Made by a program: the position numbers and the translations under genes. From Saccharopolyspora erythraea NRRL 2338 (lineage in GTDB: Bacteria > Actinomycetota > Actinomycetes > Mycobacteriales > Pseudonocardiaceae): a stretch of DNA of 64,000 bases. Every line of letters starts with the position of its first letter. Within the stretch, counting starts at the first letter, position 1. The notes under the pieces were generated by a model. The model saw only the letters and a list, made by a program, of their open reading frames with translations. It ran no database searches and had not been told where the DNA came from. This document shows, in pieces, positions 44,328 through 53,825 of this stretch. The stretch lies in contig NC_009142.1 in NCBI RefSeq assembly GCF_000062885.1, forward strand, positions 5,383,584-5,447,583. Reading direction: 5' to 3'.

Positions 44328-44881
44328 TTCCCACGGAGAACCACATGTTCGAGATCCCCGAGCTGCTCGCCGAGTACGACCGCGCCCGCGCCTACACCGA
44401 CGAGCTCTGGCGCGACCTGAGCGCCGACGAGCTGCACTGGCGGCCCGAGGAGGACTTCAGCCCGATCGGCTGGCACCTCGGGCACCAGGCGCACGTCGCG
44501 CACTTCATGGTCCGCAACCTGACCGCGGCCGAACCGAGCCCGATGCCCGATCTCGACGACGTGATGGACTCGGCGAACCCGGAGAAGCTGCGGCTGCCGC
44601 TGCCCGGCCCGGGCAGGCTCGGCGAGTTCCGCGACACCGTCGCCGAGCGGGTGCACGCCCGGCTGGAGGCGATCGGCGCCGGCGACGTCGGCGCGCCCGC
44701 CCAGCTCAAGATCGTGGCGCAGACGCTGCTGACCGCGATCATCAACCACGAGTACCAGCACGACAGGTGGATCGGCGAGGTGCGTCAGCGCGACCTCGGC
44801 CATGCGCTGCCGGACGACCCCGGCTCCGACCGGCTGCGAACCGTCGACGGCTACCTCGTCGTCTGCGGGTGGGCGGAGTGA
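44324..44881 (+). CDS. DinB superfamily protein
   Basis: 185 residues. Four-helix DinB fold with the metal-binding histidines: GWHLGHQAHVAHF near residue 49 and INHEYQHDRWIGEV near residue 142. Relatives include bacillithiol/mycothiol S-transferases and ergothioneine EgtB N-domains; the His triad fits a metal site for thiol chemistry. The exact role is unknown. Translationally coupled to the amine oxidase before it and the transporter after it. Confidence 0.87.
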   Translation: MIPTENHMFEIPELLAEYDRARAYTDELWRDLSADELHWRPEEDFSPIGWHLGHQAHVAHFMVRNLTAAEPSPMPDLDDVMDSANPEKLRLPLPGPGRLGEFRDTVAERVHARLEAIGAGDVGAPAQLKIVAQTLLTAIINHEYQHDRWIGEVRQRDLGHALPDDPGSDRLRTVDGYLVVCGWAE

Positions 44882-46214
44882 GCACCGCCGACGACGTGCG
44901 CGCCGCCGACCGGATCGCGGCCGACGAGGCCGCCCGCACGGCGTTGCAGCGCCGGGTGCTGGTGGTCGTCGTCGCCGGGCAGGTGCTCGGCGGCGCCGGG
45001 CTCGCGGCGGGCATCACCGTCGGCGCGCTGCTGGCGCAGGAGATGCTGGGCTCGGACGACCTGTCCGGGCTGCCGACGGCGCTGTTCACCCTGGGATCCG
45101 CGCTGGCGGCATTCCTGGTCGGGCGGATCACCCAGCGCCACGGCCGCCGCCTCGGCATCGGCCTCGGCTTCACCGCGGGCGGGATCGGCGCGCTGGGGGT
45201 CGTGGTCGCGGCGGTCACCGGAAATGTCGTGCTGCTGCTCGTCGCGCTGTTCGTCTACGGCGCGGGCACGGCGACGAACCTGCAGGCCCGCTACGCCGGA
45301 GCCGACCTCGCCCGCCCGGTCGCCCGCGGCACCGCGATCAGCCTGGCGATGGTGGCCACCACGCTCGGAGCCGTGGCCGGGCCGAACCTGGTCGAACCGC
45401 TGGGTGCGCTCGCGATCGGGGTGCCCGCCCTGGCCGGACCGTTCCTGCTGGCCGCCGTGGCTACCTCGGCGCGGGTGCGGTGCTGTTCGCGCTGCTGCGC
45501 CCGGACCCGTTCCTGGTGGCGCGCCACCTCGAACGGTCGGCCGCGGAGGCGACCTCCGCACCGGCGGTGGCTCCCCCGGCCAGGCCCGGGGTGGTCGTCG
45601 GCGCCACGGTGATGGTGCTGACCCAGATCTCGATGATCGCGATCATGACGATGACCCCGGTGCACATGCGCGCGCACGGTCACGGACTGGGCGCGGTCGG
45701 GCTCGTGATCGGCATCCACGTGGGCGCGATGTACCTGCCGTCGCTGGTGACCGGTGCGCTCGTGGACCGGGTCGGGCGGGTCCCGATGGCGGTCGCGTCC
45801 GGGGTGACCTTGCTGCTCGCCGGGGTCACCGCGGCGTTCGCGCCGGCCGACTCCCTGCCGCTGCTGATCGTGGCGCTGGCGCTGCTGGGTCTGGGCTGGA
45901 ACCTCGGCCTGATCTCCGGGACGGCGTTGCTCGTCGACGCGACGGTGCCGGCGAACCGGGCGAGGGTGCAGGGCACGACCGACGTGCTGATCGCGCTCGG
46001 CGGAGCCGGCGGCGGAGCGATGTCCGGGGTCGTCGCCGCCGGGGCCGGGTTCTCGACGCTGTCCCTGGCCGGCGGGCTGCTGGCGCTGCTGCTGATCCCC
46101 GCGCTGTTCCGGGCTCGCGGCACCGGGGCACCCGCATCGCATCAGCAGGCGGCCGGCCGGAGGCAGAGCGCTGATCCGGCGGACGGCCGGATGGTCTCGG
46201 ACGAGACGGTCTGA
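44878..46214 (+). pseudogene. MFS transporter gene with a single-base frameshift
   Basis: One 12-TM drug-type transporter split over two frames. The first frame runs from GTG 44878 (VSTADDVRAADRIAADEAAR) to PFLLAAVA near 45463. The second takes over at YLGAGAVLFALLRPDPFLVA and runs to 46214. One missing base restores a continuous protein of about 445 residues, with IGIHVGAMYLPSLVTGALVD and DRVGRVPMAV (motif A repeat) in the second half. The length of the region (1337 bp, one short of a multiple of 3) agrees. Overlaps the DinB stop (GTGA). A recent mutation or a sequencing error. Confidence 0.8.
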
Positions 46215-46458
46215 CGGCAGGCCACGCGTGCACCCTGCGCGACGGTGATCCGAGCACGAGACCGGGCCGTCCATAAAGGACAGATCACCGGATCGAGGAA
46301 GGCTTTTTCCACCTGGTGTGGGCGTCATGGGCTCAACGTCCAGGTCTTGGCTGATCCGGCGGGGCGTCTGGTCTGCTGCTCTCCGGAGCGGGAGTCCGTG
46401 CGCCCACGAACGTTGAAAACCAGTCGGCGCCGCTCAACGATGCAGTAGGTTGAGCGTC

Positions 46459-47109
46459 ATGGTCAGCCTGTCCGCCGTCATCGGAATCGCCGTCGTGGAG
46501 CTGGGTCTCGTGCTGACGCCGGGTCCGAACATGATCTACCTGGTGTCCCGCTCGATCACCCAGGGCCGACGCGCGGGCATGATCTCGCTGGTCGGCGTCG
46601 TCGTCGGTTTCCTCGTGTACCTCGCGGCGGCGGCCGCCGGCATCGCCACGGTGTTCGCCCTCGTTCCGGCCGTCTACACCGCCCTGAAACTGGCCGGGGC
46701 GGCGTATCTGCTGTATCTGGCGTGGCAGGCGGTCCGACCCGGCGGCACGTCGGCGTTCCAACCGCGCACGCTGCGCCCCGACCCACCGCGCAAGCTGTTC
46801 GCGATGGGACTGCTGACCAACCTGCTCAATCCCAAGATCGCGGTCCTCTACATCTCACTTCTCCCGCAATTCGTCGACCCCGCGCGCGGGTCCGTGGCCG
46901 CCCAGAGCCTCGTGCTCGGATCGGTGCAGATCGCGATCGCGTTCACCGTCAACGCACTGATCTTGCTCTCGGCGGGATCCATCGCGAGTTTCCTCGGCGC
47001 CCGCCCGTCGTGGCTGCGCATCCAACGCTACGTGATGGGCACTGTCCTGGGCGGACTCGCGCTGCACCTCGCCACCGACCGCTCCCGTGCCGTGACCGCC
47101 ACACCCTGA
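46459..47109 (+). CDS. LysE/RhtB family amino-acid exporter
   Basis: 216 residues with six TM segments. RhtB signatures: LGLVLTPGPNMIYLVSRSIT near residue 15, GAAYLLYLAWQAVRP after TM3, and FAMGLLTNLLNPKIAVLYIS. Exports amino acids or homoserine-lactone-like compounds. The ATG at 46459 is preferred; a TTG nine bases upstream is possible. Confidence 0.9.
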   Translation: MVSLSAVIGIAVVELGLVLTPGPNMIYLVSRSITQGRRAGMISLVGVVVGFLVYLAAAAAGIATVFALVPAVYTALKLAGAAYLLYLAWQAVRPGGTSAFQPRTLRPDPPRKLFAMGLLTNLLNPKIAVLYISLLPQFVDPARGSVAAQSLVLGSVQIAIAFTVNALILLSAGSIASFLGARPSWLRIQRYVMGTVLGGLALHLATDRSRAVTATP

Positions 47110-47274
47110 TCAACCCCACTCGCGGACAAAGCGCTCGGTACGCCCCACTGCGACATCGCAGCCCCCCCTCCGACGAGGCTTGCTGGCCGAGTTGGTGCGC
47201 ACCAGCGGCCGATCGAAGCGGGACTGGATGCACTCGCCGATGTCGTCGACCCCGAAGAGCCGTGAACGCAGCCG

Positions 47275-47667
47275 TCAGCCGGCAGACCGGGCCCTTCGCA
47301 GCCGGATGCGAAGGGTCTCGGCGAAGTCCTCGGCTCGGCTCAGCTGGGTCCGCAGTTCCTGCACGCGTCCGGCTGCGGCTCGTTCGTACTCCCGCAGGCG
47401 GTCCAGCAGGGCTGCCCGCTCCGCGTCGGGCACGCCTTCGGGAGCGTCCAGGCGGTCGGTGATCTCCAGCAGGTCCCGCATCTGGTCCAGGGTGAAGCCC
47501 AGCGGCTTCATCCGGCGGATCACCATGAGCCGCTCGACGTCCCGCTCGCCGTAGAGGCGGAAGCCGCCCTGCGACCGGGCCGATGGGATGACCAGACCGG
47601 TCTCCTCGTAGTGCCGGATGGTGCGCAAGGACAACTCGGTGCGCGCGGCGACTTCGCCGATCTGCAT
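47275..47667 (-). CDS. MerR family transcriptional regulator
   Basis: 130 residues from ATG 47667. HTH_1 with MQIGEVAARTELSLRTIRHY then ETGLVIPSARSQGGFRLYGE, the MRDLLEITDRLD helix and a dimerising coiled coil (LLDRLREYERAAAGRVQEL). No cysteines in metal-binding positions, so probably not a metal sensor. The perfect palindrome at 47735-47760 lies just upstream and divergent from the SulP gene, its expected target. Confidence 0.9.
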   Translation of the reverse strand: MQIGEVAARTELSLRTIRHYEETGLVIPSARSQGGFRLYGERDVERLMVIRRMKPLGFTLDQMRDLLEITDRLDAPEGVPDAERAALLDRLREYERAAAGRVQELRTQLSRAEDFAETLRIRLRRARSAG

Positions 47668-47734
47668 GTGCCTGCCGTCCACGCTCGGGCCCTTCCGCTC
47701 CGGCCGGGGCGGCACCAGACCGCAGCCCCGCGCG

Positions 47735-47760
47735 ACTCTACCCTAACGTTAGGGTAGAGT
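47735..47760. promoter_or_regulatory. perfect 26-bp palindrome, MerR operator
   Basis: The left half ACTCTACCCTAAC is followed immediately by its exact reverse complement, with no spacer and no mismatch. It lies 68 bp upstream of the merR ATG and 247 bp upstream of the chosen SulP start. MerR regulators bind such dyads inside promoters with a long -10/-35 spacer. Confidence 0.82.
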
Positions 47761-48006
47761 TCCGGCGATCGCGGGCAGGGTCGGCCCGCCTGTGCCGTGT
47801 CGGGGCCGATGACGCCCCCGGCGACGATTCGTTGTTCCACAGGAGAGATCGTGCGCGTGTTGCTCGTGTCGGCGCCGTGATGCATCGCGGCTGAGGCGAC
47901 ACCCGGCCTCGCTTGCCGCCGCGTCGGCTTCCGCACCCCCTCCAGCCCACACGCGCCCTTCCACGTGCGCTGGCCATCCTGCGCGCCGTTCCCGCACACC
48001 TCAGGC

Positions 48007-49539
48007 GTGCCCGAGTACGACAGGTTTGTTTCCTTGCCTTCCTCAGCTGTGTTCTCCGCCGCGCGTCCGCGCGGCCTGCGCCCCGACTGGCTTTCCGATC
48101 CCAAGGTGTGGCGCACCGAGATCCTCGGCGGCCTGGTGGTCGCGCTCGCGCTGATCCCCGAGGCGATCTCGTTCTCGATCATCGCCGGTGTCGACCCGGC
48201 GATCGGCCTGTTCGCCTCGTTCACCATGGCGGTGACCATCGCGATCGTCGGCGGGCGCCGAGCGATGATCTCCGCCGCGACAGGTGCCGTCGCCCTGGTG
48301 ATCGCACCGTTGAACCGCGAACACGGCCTCAGCTACCTGGTCGCCGCGGTCATCCTCGCCGGGGTGTTCCAGATCGCCCTCGGCGCGCTGGGCGCGGCGA
48401 AGCTGATGCGGTTCGTGCCGCGCAGCGTGATGGTCGGCTTCGTCAACGCCCTGGCCATCCTGATCTTCATGGCACAGGTCCCCGAGATGACCAGCGTGCC
48501 CTGGGCCGTCTACCCGCTGATCGCCGCCGGGCTGGCGCTGATGGTGCTGTTCCCGAAGGTCACCACAATCGTTCCGGCACCGCTGGTGTCCATCGTGGTC
48601 CTCACCGTCATCACCGTCGCGGCCGGGATCGCGGTGCCGACCGTCGGCGACAAGGGCGCCCTGCCCTCCTCCCTGCCGGTGCCGGGCCTGCCGGACGTGC
48701 CGTTCACGCTGGACACGCTCACCACGATCGCCCCCTACGCCTTCGCAATGGCACTGGTCGGCCTCATGGAGTCGCTGATGACCGCCAAACTCGTCGACGA
48801 CATCACCGACACCCGCTCCAACAAGACCCGCGAATCCATCGGCCAGGGCATCGCCAACATCGTCACCGGGCTCTTCGGCGGCATGGGCGGCTGCGCCATG
48901 ATCGGCCAGACCATGATCAACGTGAAGGTCTCCGGCGCCCGGACCCGCCTGTCCACCTTCCTCGCCGGCGCCTTCCTGATGGTGCTGTGCATCGCGCTGG
49001 GCCCGGTCGTCTCCGACATCCCCATGGCAGCCCTGGTCGCGGTCATGGTCATGGTCTCGTTCACCACGTTCGACTGGCATTCCACCGCCCCGAAAACGCT
49101 CAGGCGGATGCCCGCCGGGGAGATCACCGTCATGGTGATGACCGTGGTCTGCGTGGTCGCCACCCACAACCTGGCCATCGGCGTCGTCGCCGGTTCGATC
49201 ACCGCTATGGTCATCTTCGCCAGGCGGGTGGCCCATCTCGCCGAGGTCACCGCCGTCTCCGCCCCCGACGGCACCAGCGTGGTCTACCGGGTGACCGGGG
49301 AGCTGTTCTTCGCCTCCTCCAACGACCTCGTCGGCCGGTTCGACTACGCGGGCGATCCCCCCGAGGTCGTCATCGACCTGTCCGCGGCCCACATCTGGGA
49401 CGCCTCCTCCGTCGCCGCGTTGGACGCCATCGAGACCAAGTACGCCCAGCGCGACAAGACCGTCGAGATCATCGGGCTGAACGAGCCCAGCGCCCACCTC
49501 CACGACAAGCTCAGCGGCGAACTGACACCCAGCCACTAG
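48007..49539 (+). CDS. SulP family anion transporter with STAS domain
   Basis: About 510 residues. SulP core: EILGGLVVALALIPEAISFS (TM1), IIAGVDPAIGLFASFTMAVT, MISAATGAVALVIAPL, MVGFVNALAILIFMAQVPEM, and GLFGGMGGCAMIGQTMINVK. The C-terminal STAS domain (about residues 420-510) has TGELFFASSNDLVGRF and VIDLSAAHIWDASSVAALDA. Transports an inorganic or organic anion (sulfate, bicarbonate or dicarboxylate). The start is uncertain because the 5' end lacks a good ribosome-binding site. The stop TAG consists of the TA target plus the first base of the adjacent IS630, so the protein is intact. Confidence 0.9.
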   Translation: MPEYDRFVSLPSSAVFSAARPRGLRPDWLSDPKVWRTEILGGLVVALALIPEAISFSIIAGVDPAIGLFASFTMAVTIAIVGGRRAMISAATGAVALVIAPLNREHGLSYLVAAVILAGVFQIALGALGAAKLMRFVPRSVMVGFVNALAILIFMAQVPEMTSVPWAVYPLIAAGLALMVLFPKVTTIVPAPLVSIVVLTVITVAAGIAVPTVGDKGALPSSLPVPGLPDVPFTLDTLTTIAPYAFAMALVGLMESLMTAKLVDDITDTRSNKTRESIGQGIANIVTGLFGGMGGCAMIGQTMINVKVSGARTRLSTFLAGAFLMVLCIALGPVVSDIPMAALVAVMVMVSFTTFDWHSTAPKTLRRMPAGEITVMVMTVVCVVATHNLAIGVVAGSITAMVIFARRVAHLAEVTAVSAPDGTSVVYRVTGELFFASSNDLVGRFDYAGDPPEVVIDLSAAHIWDASSVAALDAIETKYAQRDKTVEIIGLNEPSAHLHDKLSGELTPSH

Positions 49540-50666
49540 TGTCCTGAGTTGGAAGTTTGTTGTATGTTTTGGTGATGGGTCGTAGAGGTCCGCGTTTGCC
49601 CGATTTGGCGTTGACGGACGCTGAACGGGAGACGCTTCAGAGGTGGGCGCGTCGCCCGAAAACCGCGCAGGCGTTGGCGTTGCGGGCACGGATCGTGCTC
49701 GCCTGCGCCGAGGGAGTGTCCAACATGGACGTATCGCGGCAGTTGCAGATTTCCCCTCCGACGGTGACGAAGTGGCGCCGCCGCTTTGTCGCTGATCGCC
49801 TGGAGGGATTGTCGGACGAGCCCCGGCCGGGTGCCCCGCGCACGATCACTGACCAACAGGTCGAAACCGTGATCGCCAAGACACTGGAGGAGGCGCCGCC
49901 GAACGAGGACTCGCATTGGTCGACTCGTTCGATGGCGAACGCGGTCGGGATGTCGCAGACGGCGATTTCCCGGATCTGGCGGGCTTTTGAGCTCAAGCCG
50001 CACCTGGTGCAGACCTGGAAGCTCAGCACCGATCCGCTGTTCGTGGAAAAGGTCCGAGACGTCGTCGGCCTCTACCTGGACCCACCGGAAAACGCCCTGG
50101 TCCTCTGCGTCGATGAGAAATCCCAGATACAGGCTCTGGATCGCACCGCGCCGATCCTGCCGGTCATGCCCACCACCCCGGCGCGCATGACCCACGACTA
50201 TGTCCGGCACGGCACCACCAGCCTGTTCGCCGCCCTGGACGTGGCCACCGGATCCATCATCAGCCAGCACTACCGGCGGCACCGCCATCAGGAGTTCCTG
50301 AAATTCCTGAAGACCATCGACAAGAACACTCCCGCCGAACTGGACTTGCACCTGATCTGTGATAACTACGCGACGCACAAGACACCCGTGATCAAGAAAT
50401 GGTTGTTGCGCCACCCGCGCTTCCACGTGCACTTCACCCCCACGAGCGCCTCCTGGCTCAACCTCGTCGAACGGTGGTTCGCCGAGCTGACCAACCGCAA
50501 ACTCCGCCGATCCGCCCACCGCAGCGTCACCGAACTCGAAGCAGACGTCCGCGCCTGGATCGAATCCTGGAACGCCGACCCCACACCCTTCGTCTGGACC
50601 AAGACCGCCGACGAAATCTTCCAAACCCTCGCAGCCTACTGCCAACGAATTAACGACTCACGACAC
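49539..50666 (+). mobile_element. IS630-family insertion sequence
   Basis: 1128 bp with imperfect terminal repeats GTGTC(C/G)TGAGT(T/C)G, flanked by the TA target duplication (49537-49538 and 50667-50668) that defines IS630/Tc1-mariner elements. One transposase gene fills nearly the whole length. Inserted exactly in the stop codon of the SulP gene. Confidence 0.92.
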
Positions 50667-50669
50667 TAG
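49575..50669 (+). CDS. IS630-family transposase
   Basis: 364 residues. N-terminal HTH pair (VSNMDVSRQLQISPPTVTKW and SMANAVGMSQTAISRIWRAF), then the DDE domain: D in LVLCVDEKSQIQAL, D in LHLICDNYATHKTP, E in SWLNLVERWFAELTNR. The reading frame runs to the last base of the element; its stop codon TAG is made from the duplicated TA target and the next flanking base. No frameshift is visible, so it is probably active. Confidence 0.93.
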   Translation: MGRRGPRLPDLALTDAERETLQRWARRPKTAQALALRARIVLACAEGVSNMDVSRQLQISPPTVTKWRRRFVADRLEGLSDEPRPGAPRTITDQQVETVIAKTLEEAPPNEDSHWSTRSMANAVGMSQTAISRIWRAFELKPHLVQTWKLSTDPLFVEKVRDVVGLYLDPPENALVLCVDEKSQIQALDRTAPILPVMPTTPARMTHDYVRHGTTSLFAALDVATGSIISQHYRRHRHQEFLKFLKTIDKNTPAELDLHLICDNYATHKTPVIKKWLLRHPRFHVHFTPTSASWLNLVERWFAELTNRKLRRSAHRSVTELEADVRAWIESWNADPTPFVWTKTADEIFQTLAAYCQRINDSRH

Positions 50670-50729
50670 TAGTGCAACGCGGATGTGGTTGGCCTGTTGT
50701 GATCACGGGCCATGGTGCGCAGGCATGAT

Positions 50730-51002
50730 CTGACCGACGCGGCATCGTGCGTGCCCACCAGCACGCTGCCGGAGCCCGTCGCACCACCGGGTCGTACACA
50801 GGCGCCGGACCGCCCCGCACTGGGCACGGTGACAAGGGCTACTCCAGCCGCGATCCGCGGCTACCTACGACGCCGCGGCATCCAGGCCACCATTCCCGAA
50901 CGCGCCGACCAGCAAGCCCGCCGACAACGCCGAGGCAGTACCGGCGGCCACCCACCGCTTCGACCCGACCACCTACGAGCGCCGAATCGTCATCCGGCTT
51001 TG
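50730..51002 (+). pseudogene. degenerate IS5-type transposase remnant
   Basis: Fragments in three frames match the C-terminal part of an IS5-like DDE transposase: RAHQHAAGARRTTGS, then GHGDKGYSS (second Asp motif), AAIRGYLRRRGIQATIPERA and a late FDPTTYERR piece. Different from the two IS5 copies elsewhere in the window. Too broken to function. The following 300 bp (51003-51309) look non-coding. Confidence 0.65.
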
Positions 51003-51309
51003 AGGACAGGCCCTGGGCGACAGCGGCCATTGCTGCAGTGGCAGCAGAATGCGCTTGGGGACGGAGACCTCCGTCCCATCGTCGTCGGCCCCGCCACCCT
51101 GCCACCTGGCGACGCTCGCAATTCGACCGCTGCCCTTCCTTCGCCTGACCTGCAAGGAAAAGTCGAACCAATCCCGACGAATTCGAATCGCAACCAGCCG
51201 ACTACGGAAAGTGTCGATCAACACTTTCATGCAACGAGACGGCCTCGGTTTCACACTTAGGAGATATCTCAGACTTATGGCGCGCAACACGCGGTGCTGA
51301 ACTCTTCGA

Positions 51310-52875
51310 ATGGCCGAGACACGTGCAGCAGCCGCGAACCCGCCCGCGCTCACCAGCGAGAGCGGAACGCTCGGGAACATCGAGAGCACCATCAACTCCG
51401 CGTTCGAACCGATCAAGGACGCCTTCTACAACCTCGTCTTCGGAGAGGTCACGGTGTTCGGCGTGACCTTCCCCTGGATCGTGGCGTGGCTGGTGATCGC
51501 CGCAGCCGTGTTCACGGTGACATTCGGGTTCATCCAGATCCGCGCGTTCAAACTCGCCGTGGACCTGGTCCGGGGCAAGTACACGAGCAAGGACGAACCC
51601 GGCGAGATCAACCACTTCCAAGCGCTGTCCTCGGCGCTGTCGGGAACCGTGGGTCTGGGCAACATCGCCGGCGTCGGCGTCGCCGTGACGATCGGCGGCC
51701 CCGGCGCCACCTTCTGGATGATCATGTGCGGTCTGCTCGGCATGGCCACCAAGTTCGTCGAGTGCACCCTCGGCGTGAAGTACCGCGAGATCGACGCCGA
51801 CGGCACCGTCTCCGGCGGCCCCATGCACTACCTGCGCAAGGGCCTCGCCGAACGCATCCCCGGCCCGGCCGGCGCGGCGATCGGCAAGGTGCTCGCGGTG
51901 CTCGCGGCCCTGATGATCCTGTTCTTCGCCATCGCAGGCGGCAACATGTTCCAGGCCAACCAGACCTTCGCCCAGCTCCGGGACGTCACCGGCGGCGACA
52001 CCGGCCCGCTGGGCGGGGACGGCGCGGCGCTGGTGTTCGGCGTGGTGCTGGCGATCGTCGTCGGCCTGGTGATCATCGGCGGGATCAAGTCCATCGGCGC
52101 GGTGACCAGCAAGCTGGTGCCGGCCATGGCCGTCATCTACATCGCCGCCTGCCTGATCGTCATCGGCGTCAACATCACCTCGGTGCCGAGCGCGGTCGTC
52201 GAGATCATCGCGGGCGCCTTCACCCCGGCCGCCGGGTTCGGTGGTGCGATCGGCGTTCTCATCGTCGGGTTCCAGCGCGCGGCGTTCTCCAACGAGGCCG
52301 GCCTCGGGTCGGCCCCGATCGCCCACTCCGCCGTGCGCACCCAGCACCCGGTCACCGAGGGCCTCGTCGCGCTGCTCGAACCGTTCATCGACACCGTGAT
52401 CATCTGCACCATGACCGCGCTGACCATCGTGATCGCCAAGACCCAGTTCTGGCAGGACGCCCAGGCGACCGTCATCGCGGGCGGCGACACCCCGGACGGC
52501 GTCACCGTCACCTCGGAGTCGTTCGCCACGGTGCTGCCGTGGTTCCCCTACGTGCTGACCGTCGCCGTGGTCCTGTTCGCGGTCTCCACGATCATCACCT
52601 GGGGCTACTACGGCCAGCGCGCGTGGCTGTTCCTGTTCGGCAAGAACAAGGCCAGCGAGCACATCTACAACGTCGTGTTCTGCCTGTTCGTCGTCGTCGG
52701 ATCCGTGCTGACCCTGACCAGCGTCCTCGACTTCGCCGACGCCGTGCTGTTCGCGCTGGCGCTGTTCAACATCATCGGCCTGTACATCATGATCCCCGTG
52801 GTCAAGCGGGAACTCGCCGAGTACCGCGCCAAGATCCGCAGCGGTGAGGTGAGGAAGCTCGAGAAGACCGGCTGA
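51310..52875 (+). CDS. AGCS family sodium:alanine/glycine symporter
   Basis: 521 residues, about 11 TM segments. Family signature: SALSGTVGLGNIAGVGVAVT and GGPGATFWMIMCGLLGMATK, then SGGPMHYLRKGL, and GFQRAAFSNEAGLGSAPIAH. Imports alanine or glycine with Na+. ATG start with no clear Shine-Dalgarno. Followed by a strong hairpin terminator. Confidence 0.95.
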   Translation: MAETRAAAANPPALTSESGTLGNIESTINSAFEPIKDAFYNLVFGEVTVFGVTFPWIVAWLVIAAAVFTVTFGFIQIRAFKLAVDLVRGKYTSKDEPGEINHFQALSSALSGTVGLGNIAGVGVAVTIGGPGATFWMIMCGLLGMATKFVECTLGVKYREIDADGTVSGGPMHYLRKGLAERIPGPAGAAIGKVLAVLAALMILFFAIAGGNMFQANQTFAQLRDVTGGDTGPLGGDGAALVFGVVLAIVVGLVIIGGIKSIGAVTSKLVPAMAVIYIAACLIVIGVNITSVPSAVVEIIAGAFTPAAGFGGAIGVLIVGFQRAAFSNEAGLGSAPIAHSAVRTQHPVTEGLVALLEPFIDTVIICTMTALTIVIAKTQFWQDAQATVIAGGDTPDGVTVTSESFATVLPWFPYVLTVAVVLFAVSTIITWGYYGQRAWLFLFGKNKASEHIYNVVFCLFVVVGSVLTLTSVLDFADAVLFALALFNIIGLYIMIPVVKRELAEYRAKIRSGEVRKLEKTG

Positions 52876-52893
52876 CCCGGCAGCGGGCGAGGA

Positions 52894-52931
52894 CCGCGAG
52901 ACGGTGCCGCTGTCCGGGCACCGTCTCGCGG
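52894..52931. terminator. bidirectional hairpin terminator
   Basis: CCGCGAGACGGTGCC (52894-52908) and its exact inverse (52917-52931) form a 15-bp perfect stem with an 8-base loop. It lies between the convergent AGCS and alpha/beta-hydrolase genes, 18 bp after the symporter stop. Confidence 0.85.
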
Positions 52932-53004
52932 CCGGGATTTCCCCTACGGGGCGGAGTCCTACGGCGGGGAGCGTGAAGAATCCGCTGAGGCTTCGGTTTC
53001 CGGG

Positions 53005-53739
53005 TCAGCCAAGACATGCGCTCACGAGCCGGGCGGGTTGTTCCTCGATCACCAGATGTCCCGCCGAAGGAACGACGTGCGGCTCGATCCCGAGGGTGTC
53101 GCGAACCGCCGGCGCGAGAGCGCGTACTGGCAGGAACACGTCGTGGTCCCCGACGAGGACGGACCGGTCCACGTCGGGAGCACCGATCGGAGCCTTGCCC
53201 GGGTCGGTGCTGGTGCGGACGTGCTTGGCCACGAGAGTCATCCAGTCGACCAGCATCCGGCGTGGCGTGTGGTCCGGGCCGTGCATCGTGCGGAGCAGTC
53301 CGGCGCCGACAGCCGGGCTGCGACGCAGAACCCACGCCGCCGAGGCGTTGACGACGGCGGGGCTGAGCCGAAGCCTGGTCAGGCCACCGGGCGAGACCAG
53401 AACTTGGCGTCCGACCCGCGGCGAGTCACTGGCCGGCGCGATCGCGGCCCCCAGGGAATGCCCCATGACCACGACCTGCTCATCCGAGATCTTGTCGATC
53501 AGTTCGGTGAGCCAGCGCCCGTACCACTGCAGTCGAGCACCCCGCGGAATCCGCTCTGCGCTGCTCAATCCCGGTTGACCGGGAAGGTCTGCGACGACGG
53601 CCCGGGCACGCGCGCACAACGCGGTCGCCGGCGGGAGACACGTGGCGGCGCTGAAGTTCGTGCCCGGAAGGAACACGACCGTGCGACCGCTCTCTCCGGC
53701 CGTGACCACGTGTGTGGCAACGCCCCGCACCGCGAGCAT
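53005..53739 (-). CDS. alpha/beta hydrolase
   Basis: About 244 residues from ATG 53739. TVVFLPGTNFSAATCLPPAT supplies the oxyanion loop, AVVADLPGQPGLSSAER precedes the nucleophile motif VMGHSLGAAIA, the acid lies in SVLVGDHDVFLPVRAL, and the His in VPSAGHLVIEEQPARL. A complete Ser-Asp-His set. The frame stays protein-like for some 33 codons further upstream (LELIYRTRAGQQEIARW), but there is no ATG, GTG or TTG there, so an unusual start or coupling from the DUF6653 gene is possible. Substrate unknown. Confidence 0.82.
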   Translation of the reverse strand: MLAVRGVATHVVTAGESGRTVVFLPGTNFSAATCLPPATALCARARAVVADLPGQPGLSSAERIPRGARLQWYGRWLTELIDKISDEQVVVMGHSLGAAIAPASDSPRVGRQVLVSPGGLTRLRLSPAVVNASAAWVLRRSPAVGAGLLRTMHGPDHTPRRMLVDWMTLVAKHVRTSTDPGKAPIGAPDVDRSVLVGDHDVFLPVRALAPAVRDTLGIEPHVVPSAGHLVIEEQPARLVSACLG

Positions 53740-53825
53740 CCGGCGGGTGTGCGGAATGTGCCACTGGTCGAGCCGATCGCTGCACCAGCGAGCGATCTCC
53801 TGCTGTCCCGCCCGGGTCCGGTAGA

